A stretch of 64,000 nucleotides of DNA, taken from Odobenus rosmarus divergens. Its lineage: Eukaryota; Chordata; Mammalia; Carnivora; Odobenidae. Both the position numbers and the translations under genes were made by a program. Positions 1-11,114 of this stretch are shown here, piece after piece. Below the pieces are notes generated by a model. That model saw only the letters and a program-made list of their open reading frames with translations, was not told the DNA's origin and ran no database searches. Position 1 is the stretch's first letter, and the number at the start of each line of letters is the position of its first letter. Where the stretch lies: positions 792,068 through 856,067 of the forward strand of contig NW_004450380.1 in the NCBI RefSeq assembly GCF_000321225.1, in the 5' to 3' direction.

Positions 1-100
1 GGATAGTAAGAGACTCTACCTCAGAGGGTTGGTATGAGAATTAAATAAAAGGATAAATGTGAAGAGCTTAACTTATGGTAAACATTAATAAATAATAGCT
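1..100 (+). repeat. MIR relic, 3' part
   Basis: The text resembles the 3' half of the mammalian MIR SINE in sense orientation: a cctcagagggttggtatgag-like block followed by attaaataaaaggataaatg. It is diverged and cut by the window edge. Assignment is by pattern memory only. Confidence 0.55.
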
Positions 101-119
101 TATTAAAATTATTAATCCT

Positions 120-235
120 TCAAGGTAGGATTTTTTCTGCCCTATTTGAAGAACCCCAAGATTAAAAGAATTAAGTTACTTGTCCATGGCCACACAAGAA
201 ATAAGAAAGTGAATGCCATACTTTGACACTGTAGC
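120..235 (-). repeat. MIR relic, antisense
   Basis: The segment has the antisense MIR arrangement: aaggtaggatt, then a gaagaaccccaagattaaaagaattaag-like block, then ttgtccatggccacacaag, which is the complement of the MIR core. It is strongly diverged. Confidence 0.5.
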
Positions 236-1869
236 TGTGTGAGTTTTCTAGTGTATTCTGTTGCCTCTCAAGATGTAATTTTCCCAGAACACAAAGGAAA
301 TCAACTGAAAATGGTGTATGCATTTGTGTAAAAAAGAATAAATAAGTAAAAATAAAAATTAAAAAAACCACAAAGCAAATGAAACTGTAAGCAAATATTT
401 AATTCTAGTTCACAGAAGATGCACTTTCTGTAGTAGATCAGCAATTTTGAAAGTACTTTCTGTGTATACTGTGTAAGTTTGAACAAATGAGTAAATATGT
501 TGAAGATAATGGGAGCCAAGTTTCTCACTGTTGAGGAGGAAAGTTATAGTGATGGAAAGAGGGTAGACTAGGTTCTATCTATGTTGTTGGATCAGAATTG
601 GAAAGATCAGCCTGAATGTACATGTATTATTAATATAAACATACATGGAAAAGTACTTATAATTATATATTTATACATTTATATGTATATTCCTATCCTG
701 GTTCTGTCTACCAAGGTGACCTAGAAGCAGACTTCTCAGTAGCAATGTGCACCACCTGATGATCTTGGTTTCTAAATACCATTCTCTATTAAAAGGCAGA
801 AGAGTTCCTTGGAGAAATGCTGATTGCAAGACTGGTACAAGGATAGTACCAGATGAGCCTGGAACATCTTGGTGGGGATAGAAAGCCAGGAAGTTCATAG
901 GAATAATAGAGATATATAACATAGGAAACAGCTTGGATGAGTTGAACAAAAAACTAAATAGTGGCCATAATCGATTATAGCCCCCTGAGTAAAATAAGAA
1001 TCCATAACTCCATGGTGATATCAGTGAATTAATAATGGGAGAGAAAGGAAAGCCCTTTCTTACAATACATTAACCAAGTGATCAAAGATAATATCGCCAA
1101 TGTTGGGAACATGGACATCATGTGTCTTAACTCAGTGACACCCATACCTCCCTGCTTTTTTTCTCTATAATTCCATCAGGAATGGCTCTCGGCTAGTAAG
1201 CATGTTATAAAGGGTCTCATAACTTTGTCATACCAATATTCTACTGTCACAAAGCTCTCTGTATTGTACTTTAGAAGGGAAATGCCATTTAACCACAGGG
1301 TTGTATGTTTAATACCACAGCTTCAGCCCTCAATGAACAGGTGACAGGATTGGTGCCTCAAATCACTGCCACTACAGGCCCCATGCTCAGGTTAGACTTG
1401 AAGCTTTCATCATTTCTGTCTCAGACTCATCAGTGAACTTTAGGACCATCAGAAACTTTTACTCCTTCAATGTTGCTATAAAATTTAGAATGTCCTTAAA
1501 AAAATCTAATAAATCATTTTTGCTCTGTGACATGAATATTTTTAAAATAGCAGGATTTAAAATAATAATGATATAGAAAAGTTGAGGATCAAAAACATAA
1601 AGTGAATTTTTCAGTCCATTTCTTTAATGGGATGGTAAATATCATTGCAGACATTTTTAGAGAATATAATCAACTGTAATTGGAAAAAAGGAGTGACAAA
1701 ACCTCTATGTGTGCTTGGTCCATGTTTGAGGACTATCCAATGCTTGTGTACTTCCTTTAACTCTTAATTATCATCAAGAAAACATGGACATGCCCACAGG
1801 TGGCCACCGGTGATTGTGAATAACTTGGAGAAGAAGGTGGATGTTCCTATTCTAGTGCAGTTTCTCCCT

Positions 1870-2600
1870 TTTAAAATCAGCTCTATGGAGGTAAATTTAA
1901 ATATAATAAAAATCACCAATTTTAGATGTGCAATGAAAAATATTTTGACAAATATATACAGAGGTGGAACCATTATAATCCTGATAGAGAACACTTCTGT
2001 CAACCCCAAATGTCCCTCATGCCCCTTTGTTCCCTCACACACACCCCCTGTTCTTAGGTCCTGGTGGTCCTGGTGGCACTCACGTGTCACTCTAGTGTTT
2101 ACTTTTCTAGAACGTCATGTAAATGAAATCATACAATATGTTTGTAGCATCTGGCTTCTTTAACTAAGCATACTGCTTTTGAGGCTCATCCGTGTGTTTT
2201 ACTTACATTAACTTGTTCCTTTTTATTCTTACTATTCCTAGTATCCCTGTAAGGGGATACCACAGTTTCTTTATCCATTTAGCAGTTAATGGGCATTTAG
2301 ATTGTTTCCAGCTTTTTTTTTCTTTAAGATTTTATTTATTTATTTGACAGAGAGAGAGAGGGAGAGCACGAGCAGGGGGAGTGGGGGAGGGAGAAGCAGG
2401 CTTCCTGCTGAGCAGGGAGCCTGATGCGGAGCTCGATCCCAGGACCCTGGGATCATGACCTGAGCTGAAGGCAGACGCTTAACGACTGAGCCCCCCAGGC
2501 GCCCCTTGACTGTTTCCAGTTTTTAGCAATTATGACTAAATCTTTCAGCCTCATTTTAATCACAACCAAGAAATTCTTCTTTACTGCCATTGCTTTTATT
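1870..2600 (-). mobile_element. L1 3' region relic (antisense), split by a SINE
   Basis: Read on the minus strand this is the 3' region of an old mammalian L1. Plus-strand landmarks are cccctcatgcccctttg-like text near 2010, gaaatcatacaatatgtttg near 2125, tggcttctttaac near 2152, and atgggcatttagattgtttcc near 2290. The L1 text resumes at 2510 after a carnivore SINE (tgtttccagtttttagcaatt). It is non-coding, and the L1 subfamily cannot be fixed by eye. Confidence 0.7.
2312..2505 (-). mobile_element. Carnivore tRNA-Lys SINE (antisense)
   Basis: The antisense copy begins with the T-rich complement of the A tail (aagattttatttatttatttg), then gacagagagagag, the SINE body, and ends in the complemented tRNA head ctgagccccccaggcgcccc. 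It sits inside an L1 relic. The flanks attgtttccagc and gactgtttccag look like an imperfect target-site duplication. Confidence 0.95.
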
Positions 2601-2839
2601 CCAATTTATAAAATATGGCTAACTAAAAGTTTGATTAAATGAAATCATCAGTGTTCTGAGTGAGAACTGAAAGAAACCCGGTTGGGGAAGACTAGCTCAG
2701 CCACCCTTCATGACACTCTCACACCCAGCCAGGACGGACCTCTCATTTTTCTTTGCTTTGGTAGTTTTCCCAAATTTGGTAGATTTCTTTTGGTGTATTC
2801 CACCTTCTACTTCTTATTTTAGCCATTTTGAAGTCCCTG

Positions 2840-2940
2840 TTGGGAGCAAGGACTATACCACATTTATCTCTATTTGACTCAGTGCCTAGCAGAGTGTCTT
2901 TTACATAATAGAGTTATGATAAATATTAAATGAATTGATT
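2840..2940 (+). repeat. L2 3' end relic
   Basis: Diverged L2 terminal text in sense orientation: gggagcaaggactataccac, agtgcctagcagagtg, then ataaatattaaatgaattg. This is the usual L2 order (a gggcagggacc-like block, a gtgcctggcacatag-like block, a tgaatgaa-like end). Confidence 0.6.
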
Positions 2941-3224
2941 TGGATTCTTCTCTAATCCCTCCCTTGGACACATAAGTGGTTTTTATTAATTCTTTCAATC
3001 CACGATTGCATTACCTCTGGAGTACCATAAAATAGGTTTCCCTAAATCAGAATATTTCAAGTCCCACCTCTGCCTTCACATCACTTACAATGTAACCTTC
3101 AAGCCTATTTCTTTTTTCGGCTATAATGTGAGAGGATTTGATTAAACAAATTTGAGATTCCCTTTCGGTTCTAACATTCCAAGGTTTTATAAAAAGCCTA
3201 CTAAGTCAGAAAGAACCTGCAAAG

Positions 3225-3428
3225 GGAGAAGGCAACACGGGAGGAAAGGGGGCTGGAGGGAGGAAATAGGAAAGTAAAGATAAGCTGTGTTTTTATGCAA
3301 TGAAAAAAAACGTTAACTAGACTTATGGCGATCATTTTGTACTACGTACAGATACGGAACCATTATGTTGTACACCTGAAACTAATATGTTATATGTCAA
3401 TTATACCTCAATTAAAAATTATAAAATA
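3225..3428 (+). mobile_element. L1 3' terminal fragment
   Basis: The L1 3' UTR end is recognisable from ggcgatcattttgtac, cattatgttgtacacctgaa and tatgtcaattatacctcaa, followed by an A-rich tail. It is short and 5'-truncated, as most L1 insertions are. Confidence 0.8.
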
Positions 3429-3520
3429 ACATGTAGTTTCTTAAATAGAGTAAAAATTGGAGAAGGATTCAAGAAACAAAACTTGGTGTTTAAGTCAACA
3501 TTTGTTGGTAGAGCATTGAT

Positions 3521-3714
3521 TTTTTTTAGATTTTATTTATTTATTTGAGAGAGAGAGAGAGCTTGTACACAATTGGGGGGGAGGAGCAGAAGGACAGGGA
3601 GAAGCAGACTCCCTGGTGAGCAGGGACCCCAATGAGGGGCCTGATCTCAGGACCCCGGGATCGTGACCTGAGCCGAAGACAGACGCTTAACCTACCGAAC
3701 CACCCAGGTGCCTC
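3521..3714 (-). mobile_element. Carnivore tRNA-Lys SINE (antisense)
   Basis: T-rich tail complement (tagattttatttatttatttg), GA-rich tract, body, and terminal complement of the tRNA head (accacccaggtgcct). Flanks gtagagcattg and gtagtgcattc form an imperfect target-site duplication. The G-run inside the body (ttgggggggagg) differs from other copies. Confidence 0.95.
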
Positions 3715-4261
3715 AGTAGTGCATTCTTTTAAATTGTCTTATTTTTTAAGGAGAACTACTAACAGTAGTTATTTTTTCTATAGTAAATTTAGAATATCCG
3801 TTATTAGGCAGCTTCTCGTGCTAAAAATTGATGTTGAGCCTGGCAACCCCTTTATGTAGGAGAACCATAGCCCGGGTTGGCAAAGGGTAGCCCCAGTCAT
3901 GGCTGTTGTCCTGGTATGACTATCAGTAGCACTCCTTTTCACTCTCAAGTGGATATTGGTTTTGAGCAGTGTGTTGTAAGGCTACCCAGTTATTAGTGAT
4001 CTCAGAGCCTCACATCTCTGTGCCTGTAACCAGGGGCCTGACATTGGGGTGGTTCCTCAGTGGAAGAGTCCACAGTCTCTTTTTAGGCTGATTCCTTCAG
4101 CAGCACGGTTTCTAGCTGGTGAAGCCACTGGAGCTTCTCTCTTCCAGGCACTCTTCCTTTTGAAATGTCTGAAAACTTTTTCCCTCCTCAAACTAGCTTT
4201 GAGCAGATTCTCCAGCCTCACTGAAGACTGCATCCTCCCTTCCCCCATGGCGAGGGTCTAA

Positions 4262-4760
4262 GAACATCTATTCATTAAGCATTCACTGCCTGCTTCTTAT
4301 GTGCCAATCCTGAGCCGGGCTCCGGATTTAGAGAGACAAAGATGACAAGAAGCAGTAAGTCAAGTGTGATAAATGCCATCTTAGTAGGACGTATCCATTT
4401 ACAACCTATATTAAGGAAAGAATACTTAATTTAGGAGAAAATGGAAGGAGAGGGGAGAATTTTGAGCAGACCTTAAAGGAGTAGTATACGCTGAGCAGAG
4501 GGAGAGGGGTGGGGGTGAGTGTGGGGGGGCTGTGGAACAGGATGCAGAGGGGGAGCCATCCCAGGAAAACAAAGAGACATATGCAGTGATCCATGGGCAG
4601 AAGATGCATGGTGTGACTGGGGAGGCAAAAAGTGGCCTAGTGTATCTATTTGTTGCAATATACCAGTTTGGAACTTAGTGTGAGGGAAGACCTTGGAGCA
4701 GGTCCAAGGGGATATTGTTATTAGAAGCACCAGAAGGGACCTTATTTCACATTTAGCGTG
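4262..4760 (+). repeat. Ancient interspersed repeat, family not named
   Basis: This has the cadence of a widespread old mammalian repeat: attcattaagcattcactg, then cttatgtgccaatcctgag, then a purine-rich block around 4440-4610. Related-looking text recurs at about 16000-16290, 20056-22460, 29240-29330, 30750-32040, 43480-44340 and 56560-56830. I could not assign a family name without a library search. Confidence 0.45.
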
Positions 4761-5192
4761 GACTCCTGATGATTCCATTTGAGTGAGGTATGGGTATAGT
4801 TTCCTCCTGAAATTTTACACGGCAGCATTACCACATGCATTGACCAATTTCAATACAGACTTTCCTTATGTTGCTTTATAATTAGAAGCCAATGAATCGA
4901 AGCTCCACAGCGGTATGTAGACTACTAGTGATAGCTTTATGGAATTGTTTATTTTTGGTTTGGCAAAGGCAAGGCAGTAAATATCTCAATTAGTAAACTA
5001 AAACAGCACGGATGAGAAATGCCCACAAGGAGATTAGGAGTTAGACATAACTAAGTCAGTTAATTAAAGGAAATCCTCATTCCACTTACCCATATTCAGA
5101 GTATGAGGAACCAACCTGATGTGTGTATGCAGTATCAGTATCGCTGCCTCGGCTTCTAATTGTTTAGGCAGTTTCTTTCTTTAGGAGCCACT

Positions 5193-5249
5193 GTGATGGG
5201 ATATTGACCCAGCGGGATGACCCATCTCACTGGGTCAATATCCCATCAC
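5193..5249. repeat. Perfect 20-bp inverted repeat (hairpin)
   Basis: Arm gtgatgggatattgacccag at 5193-5212 is matched exactly by its reverse complement at 5230-5249, with a 17-bp spacer at 5213-5229. Inside the spacer gatg (5216-5219) can pair with catc (5223-5226). The match stops sharply outside the arms. No transposon family or target-site duplication is visible. Confidence 0.97.
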
Positions 5250-5996
5250 CACGGGCTGGGACGTTGTCTTGGACGACGGAATATTCTGATCGTGCAACTT
5301 CTCTCAGCATGACGCAAAAGAGATCTTATTCTGACGTGCTGGGGAAATTTTTCATTTTCATATTCATATTTATATTCCCATTACGTGGCCTAATGTGCAG
5401 AAATGTTTAACGAAAACATGCAGAATCATTTCCTTGCTTCTGGATAGGATCTCCTACATTCTATCTGAGGTTCCATTTTAAGTTGGGGAGGAAAAGCAGA
5501 GGTGGTCTACAAAGCTGAGTTTCAAGAATTTAAGTTTCGGTGTATTGAATCATGCCATTCGTAGGACCACAAGATTTGTAGGAAATATTGACCATTCAAA
5601 AGATAAAACACGAAATGGTGGCCCAGAACGTTGACAACCTTACCGGAAAGGAGGTTTGTGTTTTCAGGTTACAAAATATCAATATTCAGATGTCATGATT
5701 TTTTTATTTTTAAAGTTGTATACTATAGTCCATTTTGATTTATGGCATGTATTAAACACAGCATGAAAGGCCCCTTGGCTCTGCCCCCCAGGGGGCCAGG
5801 GTGGGAGGGGGAGGGGCAGGGTGAAGAGGGGGGGCCGGGAAGATGGAGGGGTAGGGGAGGAGGGGGTCTGACAGATTGCTGTCCTCTTCTGCTTCACAAT
5901 TTACTAGGTATCAGCCCTCTCTGGTCTGTAGGGGAAATGGTGGGGCTTGGTGCATCTGTAGATTACATTTCTGTCTGTCTCCTCTCTGCTTTGTAG

Positions 5997-6124
5997 ACTG
6001 GAAAAAGATAGCATTCAGCAGAGCTTTAGCAACGAAGCAAAGGCCCAAGCCCTTCAGGCCCAGCAAAGAGAACAGGAGCTGACACAGAAGATACAGCAAA
6101 TGGAGGCCCAGCATGACAAAACTG
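5997..6124 (+). CDS. SDCCAG8: SDCCAG8 exon A (internal coding exon)
   Basis: SDCCAG8 is a coiled-coil scaffold of the centrosome and ciliary base. It binds OFD1 and RABEP2, and its loss causes nephronophthisis with retinal degeneration and Bardet-Biedl type disease. This exon is 128 bp. The acceptor is a pyrimidine-rich tract ending CTTTGTAG at 5996; the donor is ACTG/GTAGGT at 6125. The first base completes a split codon, 42 whole codons run from 5998 to 6123, and the last base G opens the next split codon. The translation begins LEKDSIQQSF and ends QQMEAQHDKT. It is Gln-, Glu- and Lys-rich with no helix breaker, as expected for a coiled coil. By recall of the human protein (about 713 residues) it lies near residues 540-580, probably human exon 14 of 18; the numbering is an inference. 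The length is not a multiple of three, so skipping it alone would shift the frame. Confidence 0.95.
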
Positions 6125-8202
6125 GTAGGTGGTAGGGAAAGATTAGAGCCTGGGCCCTGGCTCACAAGCCAGGCCCACGCCTTACTGTGAAATGACATCA
6201 GGAACACCTGTAACCTTTGGCTGGCCGAAGGGAGCAGATGCTAACTACACCGGAGATTCCGAATTACATATTAGTTAGCGTTTAAAAGAGAAAATGGGAA
6301 GTATTGCCCACTGTCTGTTGATTTCAGGAACTGCTCTCACATCTGTTGCACCATCTGGATTATGAGTTTATTTACCTGTGTTCAAGAAACGTAAAGCTGA
6401 GAGAGACCACAACAAAGTAGAAAAACAAAGGGCTTGTTTTTGGCTGGGTTTTCAGGCACACATGTTATATAAAAAAATAGCATCAGAAGCTCTGCGGGAA
6501 ATGCTCTGAGCTTACAGTTAGAGTCTCCTGAATAGCACTGAACAGTTCCCACAGTACACACATTATAGCTACTCTAAAAGCCTAATGAGTTTGCTTCAGC
6601 ATCCAAACTGGAGAAAAGCTTTAGCCATTAATCGGTTCTTAATTCACTGTCGCAGCTGGATGTAATTCAGTGGCTCCAAATTGATATGTTCCTTTATTTA
6701 ATCTTTGCAGCTTCGAACATTTTTAGCATTTGTATGATTTCGCCACCTCCCCCAGCCCAATCTAGAGTGATGTTTAATCCTTTGCATTCTTCAAGTTCTC
6801 AAACTGCTGTGAAAATTCCCTAATACAAGGCACTGGCCACAGCTGTCAGTGTGGCTAAAAACTGCCATCTTTCATCACATCGGTGCCGTTTTGCAGACAG
6901 AGTTGGCCAGTAACTCTTTACCTTTAATTTGAAAGTAAAATGCACTTTTGTTCAAAGCAGGCAGTTTGATGCTGAACTCAGCCTGAGCATTCTGTAGCTC
7001 CTTTCACTTGTGAGTTGTGTGTTCACAGACAGTGTTAGTCAAAACAAGACCATGTCAGTCATTATAATTCCACACCACATACTCTGAGCTGATTGGACTA
7101 TTAAAACAAAAGTTTAATTGATCCTGTCTCTTCCAGAAAAGTGTTGCTTAATTTTTGGTGCCTTGATTTATTTTGCTTTGTATGCTATGTGCTTTTTGCC
7201 AGTCAGTGGCTAAAATCGGGAAGAAATAGAGGGATTATTAAGCCTGACACTTAAAGATAATTTTCACATGATCTCGTGTACACTCTATTTGATGACAGGG
7301 TAAAAAATGATTGTTCATCCTATAGGTGAAAAATGGAAACGTAAAATTCATTAAATCATCTATTTGCTTATGAAGAGGCAAATGTCATATTGACCCACCT
7401 GATACCCTCCAGCATCTTTCCAGACTCAGTAGATGTTTTTCCACTAAAAATAAAAGGAGGAAATTCCAGGAAAAATTAGTGTTTGCCCCTCCTGCTTGCA
7501 GGATCCTAGTGATCAAGGAGTCTTGGACAGAATCTCTGAGTGCTACGTGAGGGGATTTAATGGCTAAGACCATCTTAAGAACACTTCCTTTTATTTTGTG
7601 CAAAAATACCATACTCTCTTCAATTCCTTTGACCAGATCTTTAGTGAAACTCATACTGTTGACAATGAAATCCAGATTCTAGGGAAAATTATGTACTTTA
7701 CCTTCATAATGAAAGAAGTGTACACAAGGGGTGGGGATAGTGAGATATGTGGGCAAATACAAAACATAAAGCATGAATTACAGTATAGAAGAGAGTTCCT
7801 CCGTTATTTTAGTTGTGAATTATCTAGCTGTGATCATTCTCGACACTGTTTATAGTGAAATTGTCAAAATAAAAATGTAATATCTTGCATATTACAAAGA
7901 TATAAACATCCATGGCTCCCCTTGAGATAATCTGACAGTTTATCAACACGTTAAACCATTACCCCAAGCTGGTATGATCAAAACTGTTTCTGGGGTGTAA
8001 TTATTAGAAAAATTAATGCCTCCCAAGATTTAGTATCTTGCCACGTGAGTAGTACTTTGACTTTGGACACTGAAATTGACCTGGTGGCTTATAGGAAATG
8101 GGTAGTGGTTTTAGCACTTTTACCGGTCTATATATGGAAGCCCTGAAGAGTTACAACCATAAACATCTTATATTGGTGGGGGGGGGTTATTGTTATTTCT
8201 AG
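6125..8202 (+). other. SDCCAG8: SDCCAG8 intron between exons A and B
   Basis: A 2078-bp intron with GTAGGT donor and TTTCTAG acceptor. I see no young SINE or L1 in it. The text is largely unique and AT-rich. A run of nine G at 8178-8186 lies just upstream of the acceptor, where a pyrimidine tract would be expected. Confidence 0.9.
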
Positions 8203-8311
8203 AAAATGAACAGAATTCATTGCTGACCTCCCAGAATACATTTTTGACAAAGTTAAAGGAAGAGTGCTGTGCATTAGCCAAGAAACTGGAGCAAATCTCT
8301 AAAAAAAGCAG
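8203..8311 (+). CDS. SDCCAG8: SDCCAG8 exon B (internal coding exon)
   Basis: A 109-bp exon that continues the frame of exon A. Its first two bases AA complete the split Glu codon (G/AA). Thirty-five whole codons run from 8205 to 8309, and AG opens the next split codon. The translation starts NEQNSLLTSQ and ends AKKLEQISKKS, with an EECC motif in the middle; this matches my recollection of the SDCCAG8 distal coiled coil. The donor GCAG/GTAGGT is strong. The acceptor TTATTTCTAG is weaker, with a short T-rich stretch of 16 nt behind a G9 run. The length is not a multiple of three, but exons A and B together (237 bp) are in frame. Probably human exon 15 by inference. Confidence 0.95.
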
Positions 8312-8450
8312 GTAGGTAATATTATATGATACTTTCGGAGCACTGTTTGTGTGAATACTGTCATTTTTTCTTAAAAAACAGCGTTTCCACTATTTGAGGC
8401 TAATGTCAAAATTAGATATGTGTTGACCCATTTCCTGTGAAAATATTTCC

Positions 8451-8501
8451 TCTGTATGGACAATTTCTTAATATGTATGTTTTCTAAATTGTCCATACAG
8501 A
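8451..8501. repeat. Perfect 16-bp inverted repeat near exon B
   Basis: Arm tctgtatggacaattt (8451-8466) is exactly reverse-complemented by aaattgtccatacaga (8486-8501), with a 19-bp AT-rich spacer. It begins 140 nt after the exon B donor, so it could fold in the pre-mRNA. No transposon hallmark is seen. Confidence 0.97.
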
Positions 8502-9895
8502 CCCCTTGGTGTTTTTTTTTTCATGATCATGTATATGTACTATTATTTGACCTTCTTAACGTTCAGAACAGACAGTTATGAAACTTCAGAACACAAAGAT
8601 CAAGATGGCAAGTGTTTTAATAAAGGATTCACATAAATCAAGCAGTTTTAAAGTCTTCCGTCGATAGAGTTAACATTTTAATCTGTTATCACAGTTCTCC
8701 ACGAACACCCAGAAACTATCTTTAAGTCAAATGATAATAGATAAAATGTGTACCTATAAAAATGAAAGTAGGTGATACTTGAAAATAAATAAACCCAAAC
8801 CATCCTTTTGTTCTCCTAAAATTGATTTGTTTTATTAGAACAGCTATCGTTCATTTTGTAGGTACACTGCTCTTTTATAAAGTACATTGCTTGGGATCTT
8901 CGTGAATTATTTTCTGCACATTTTCTAATCAGATTATTTCCATGAATGAATGATTTTATACTCTAAATGATAAGAAGCCTGAGTTCTCATCTCAGCTCTG
9001 AGAGTGACTGTCTAATCTCGGACAAATTTACTTGACTTGCTTGAACTGTGCTTTCCTCTTATAAATGAATGGTATTGGACAGAATCACTTTGAATTGAAC
9101 TATAAAAGGCATTATTCACATAAACTAACTAGATATCAGATGTCCCATTAAAATACAGCCCGATGGAAAAATAACCTGTAGATCTCGTCTGTATTTTTCT
9201 GAAGTTCACTTAGATTTACACAGGGCAAGCAGTGGGGCTCAGCAAACAAACTTCTGACTTAGGTATCTCGTTCAGAAAGAATTTCCTAGAGAATCAGAGC
9301 ATATCTGATCACCCTGAGCCCTATCTTGTGTTCCTGCATCAATGAGGTGGCTTAGCTGTTGGAATCCCTATCCCTGAATCCTTTGGGGAATCAGAGGGCT
9401 GATGAATCCAGTTCTTTCTGCTCACAGGAAGACGGAGGCTCCTATAAAGCTCCCAGAATGTGCTCTGACATGTGCACCTTCTTAGCAAATACTAATTAAA
9501 ATCTAGTTTGAGTAGAGGAAAGCTCAGGGTGCCAAAATACCAGATATTTTCAAGAAGTTTGACAAGGAAACCCAAATGATTTTGTTGCAGGAGAGACCCT
9601 CATAATACATCAACAGTAGCTACTGCTAACTAGAAATATTTGATTTGCCTCACATAAACCCAGAACTAAGTAATTTGTTAGAAACAAACAAAAAAAACTG
9701 GATCATATAATTTAAGAAAAAATTACATTGATCTGGGACTTAAAAGATTGTGTTATCTTAAGATTGATTCGTGATTGATTATTAATTATCTGGCTCTCTA
9801 AGGAGACAATGCTGGAAATTGCGGCGTATAAAAGAGAAGGAGGTACTATATGCTTGGTATATATTATTTAATTCTTATAACTTGAGACAGGAATT

Positions 9896-10094
9896 TTTTT
9901 TTTTAAATATTTTATTTATTTATTTAACAGAGAGAGACAGAGTGAGAGAGGGAACACAAGCAGGGGGAGTGGGAGAGGGAGAAGCAGGCTTCCCTGCAGA
10001 GCAAGGAGCCCGATGCGGGGCTCGATCCCAGGACCCTGAGATCATGACCTGAGCCGAAGGCAGACGCTTAACAACTGAGCCACCCAGGCACCCC
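9896..10094 (-). mobile_element. Carnivore tRNA-Lys SINE (antisense)
   Basis: A near-consensus copy with tail complement, body, and head complement gagccacccaggcacccc. It is flanked by an exact 12-bp target-site duplication gagacaggaatt at 9884-9895 and 10095-10106. The intact duplication suggests a fairly recent insertion. It landed at the edge of a MIR relic. Confidence 0.97.
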
Positions 10095-10106
10095 GAGACA
10101 GGAATT

Positions 10107-10215
10107 ATTATCTTCTTTTACATGTGGGGAAACCAATACTCAAGAGTATTTAAATAGCTGGGAAGTAAGAGAGCTAGAGTTCTGCTGTACATATTTCTAG
10201 TTCCAAGGCCTGTGA
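10107..10215 (-). repeat. MIR relic, antisense
   Basis: Antisense MIR order: tattatcttcttttacatg, ggggaaaccaatactcaag, tagctgggaagtaagagagc. Diverged. The adjacent SINE split its left edge. Confidence 0.6.
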
Positions 10216-10499
10216 TCTTTCTTGTACATCTACTACCAAAGAAAATCAGGCCAAAGCAGCTATGATGAGAAAGTTTGGGAAAGAAAAAACTATTCTTTAA
10301 ATTGCCATGGAGAAGTAGACATGCTTGTCATGTGAGGGTAAGCCTGGGAACCTGGGTCAACCTGTGCCCTGTGTCCTGGGCCCTCTTACTTCTGCTCTGG
10401 ATCTATCATGTACCCTGTACTGATCTAGGGAAACTGAGCCTCAGCCCCTCTCCACCTCCCCTTGCTTCGGGTTCCTCCAGTTTCTGACCACTGCTTTGT

Positions 10500-10576
10500 C
10501 AACTGAGTGTGCTCCTGTCTGTCTGATACATACTTGGCACTCAGTACACACTTACTGACTAAATGAATGAAGCAAG
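10500..10576 (+). repeat. L2 3' end relic
   Basis: Terminal L2 text: tgtctgtctgatacatactt, ggcactcagtacacactta, then ctaaatgaatgaag. Confidence 0.6.
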
Positions 10577-10650
10577 TATGGTTTTACCCCTCATATCCTG
10601 ACCTGACTCTGGTCCCAACCAGTTGCTGTGTTGATGACAGGCAGGGTGCA

Positions 10651-11110
10651 GTGAAAACCACTTTGGAATTCAGAAAGAACTTGGTTCGAATCTCGCTGTG
10701 CCACTTGGCTACGTGACCTTGGGTACATTGCCTAATCCCTCCAAACCTCAGCTTCTCCATCTATAAAATATGTATATTTTTTAAATGTATTCTATTTAAT
10801 TATTTATTTATTTATTTATTTATTTAGAGAGAAAATGTGAAGGGGGGGCAGGAGGGGCCGAGAAATAGGGAGAATCTCAAGCAGGCTCCACACTCAGCAC
10901 AGAGCCCGACCCTGAGATCATGACCTGAGCTGAAACAAGAGTCCGGTGCTTAACCGACTGTACCACCCAGGCGCCCCTCAAACGTTTCTAAAACCATGTT
11001 GCAGTATTGTTGTGGGGATGAGAAACACCGAGAGATATACGGTGCACATATATACATACACACGTATGTAAAGCGCCTCGCATGGTGCTTGACACACGGA
11101 AGTAGAACCG
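10651..11110 (+). repeat. MIR split by a SINE
   Basis: A sense MIR. Its 5' and core part is at 10651-10770 (tggttcgaatctcgctgtgc, ccacttggctacgtgacctt, ctcagcttctccatctataa). Its 3' part resumes at about 10985-11110 (gttgtggggatgagaaa, taaagcgcctcgcatggtgc). An antisense SINE occupies the gap, so the MIR is the older element. Confidence 0.8.
10773..10977 (-). mobile_element. Carnivore tRNA-Lys SINE, older body type (antisense)
   Basis: T-rich (attt)n tail complement at 10790-10826, GA- and G-rich tract, then caagcaggctccacactcag and the head complement taccacccaggcgcccc. The body lacks the ctcagcgggaagcctg block of younger copies. It lies within a MIR. Confidence 0.93.
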
Positions 11111-11114
11111 TAGC

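Larger units (their letters stand above)
1..5996 (+). other. SDCCAG8: SDCCAG8 intron, 3' portion
   Basis: This is the distal part of the intron that ends at the acceptor TTTGTAG just before exon A. It contains diverged L1, MIR and L2 remnants, two antisense carnivore SINEs, and one clean hairpin at 5193-5249. The intervals 236-1860 and 4760-5190 show no repeat or gene I can name. No exon-like open segment with good splice sites was found. The 5' end of the intron lies outside the window. Confidence 0.85.

Noticed and set aside
1764..2163. Overlapping frames of 108 and 117 codons on opposite strands
   Set aside because: Both lie largely in an L1 3' relic and are not coding.
5193..5249. MicroRNA precursor
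   Set aside because: The stem is only 20 bp with a 17-nt loop and lacks the lower stem and length of a typical primary microRNA.
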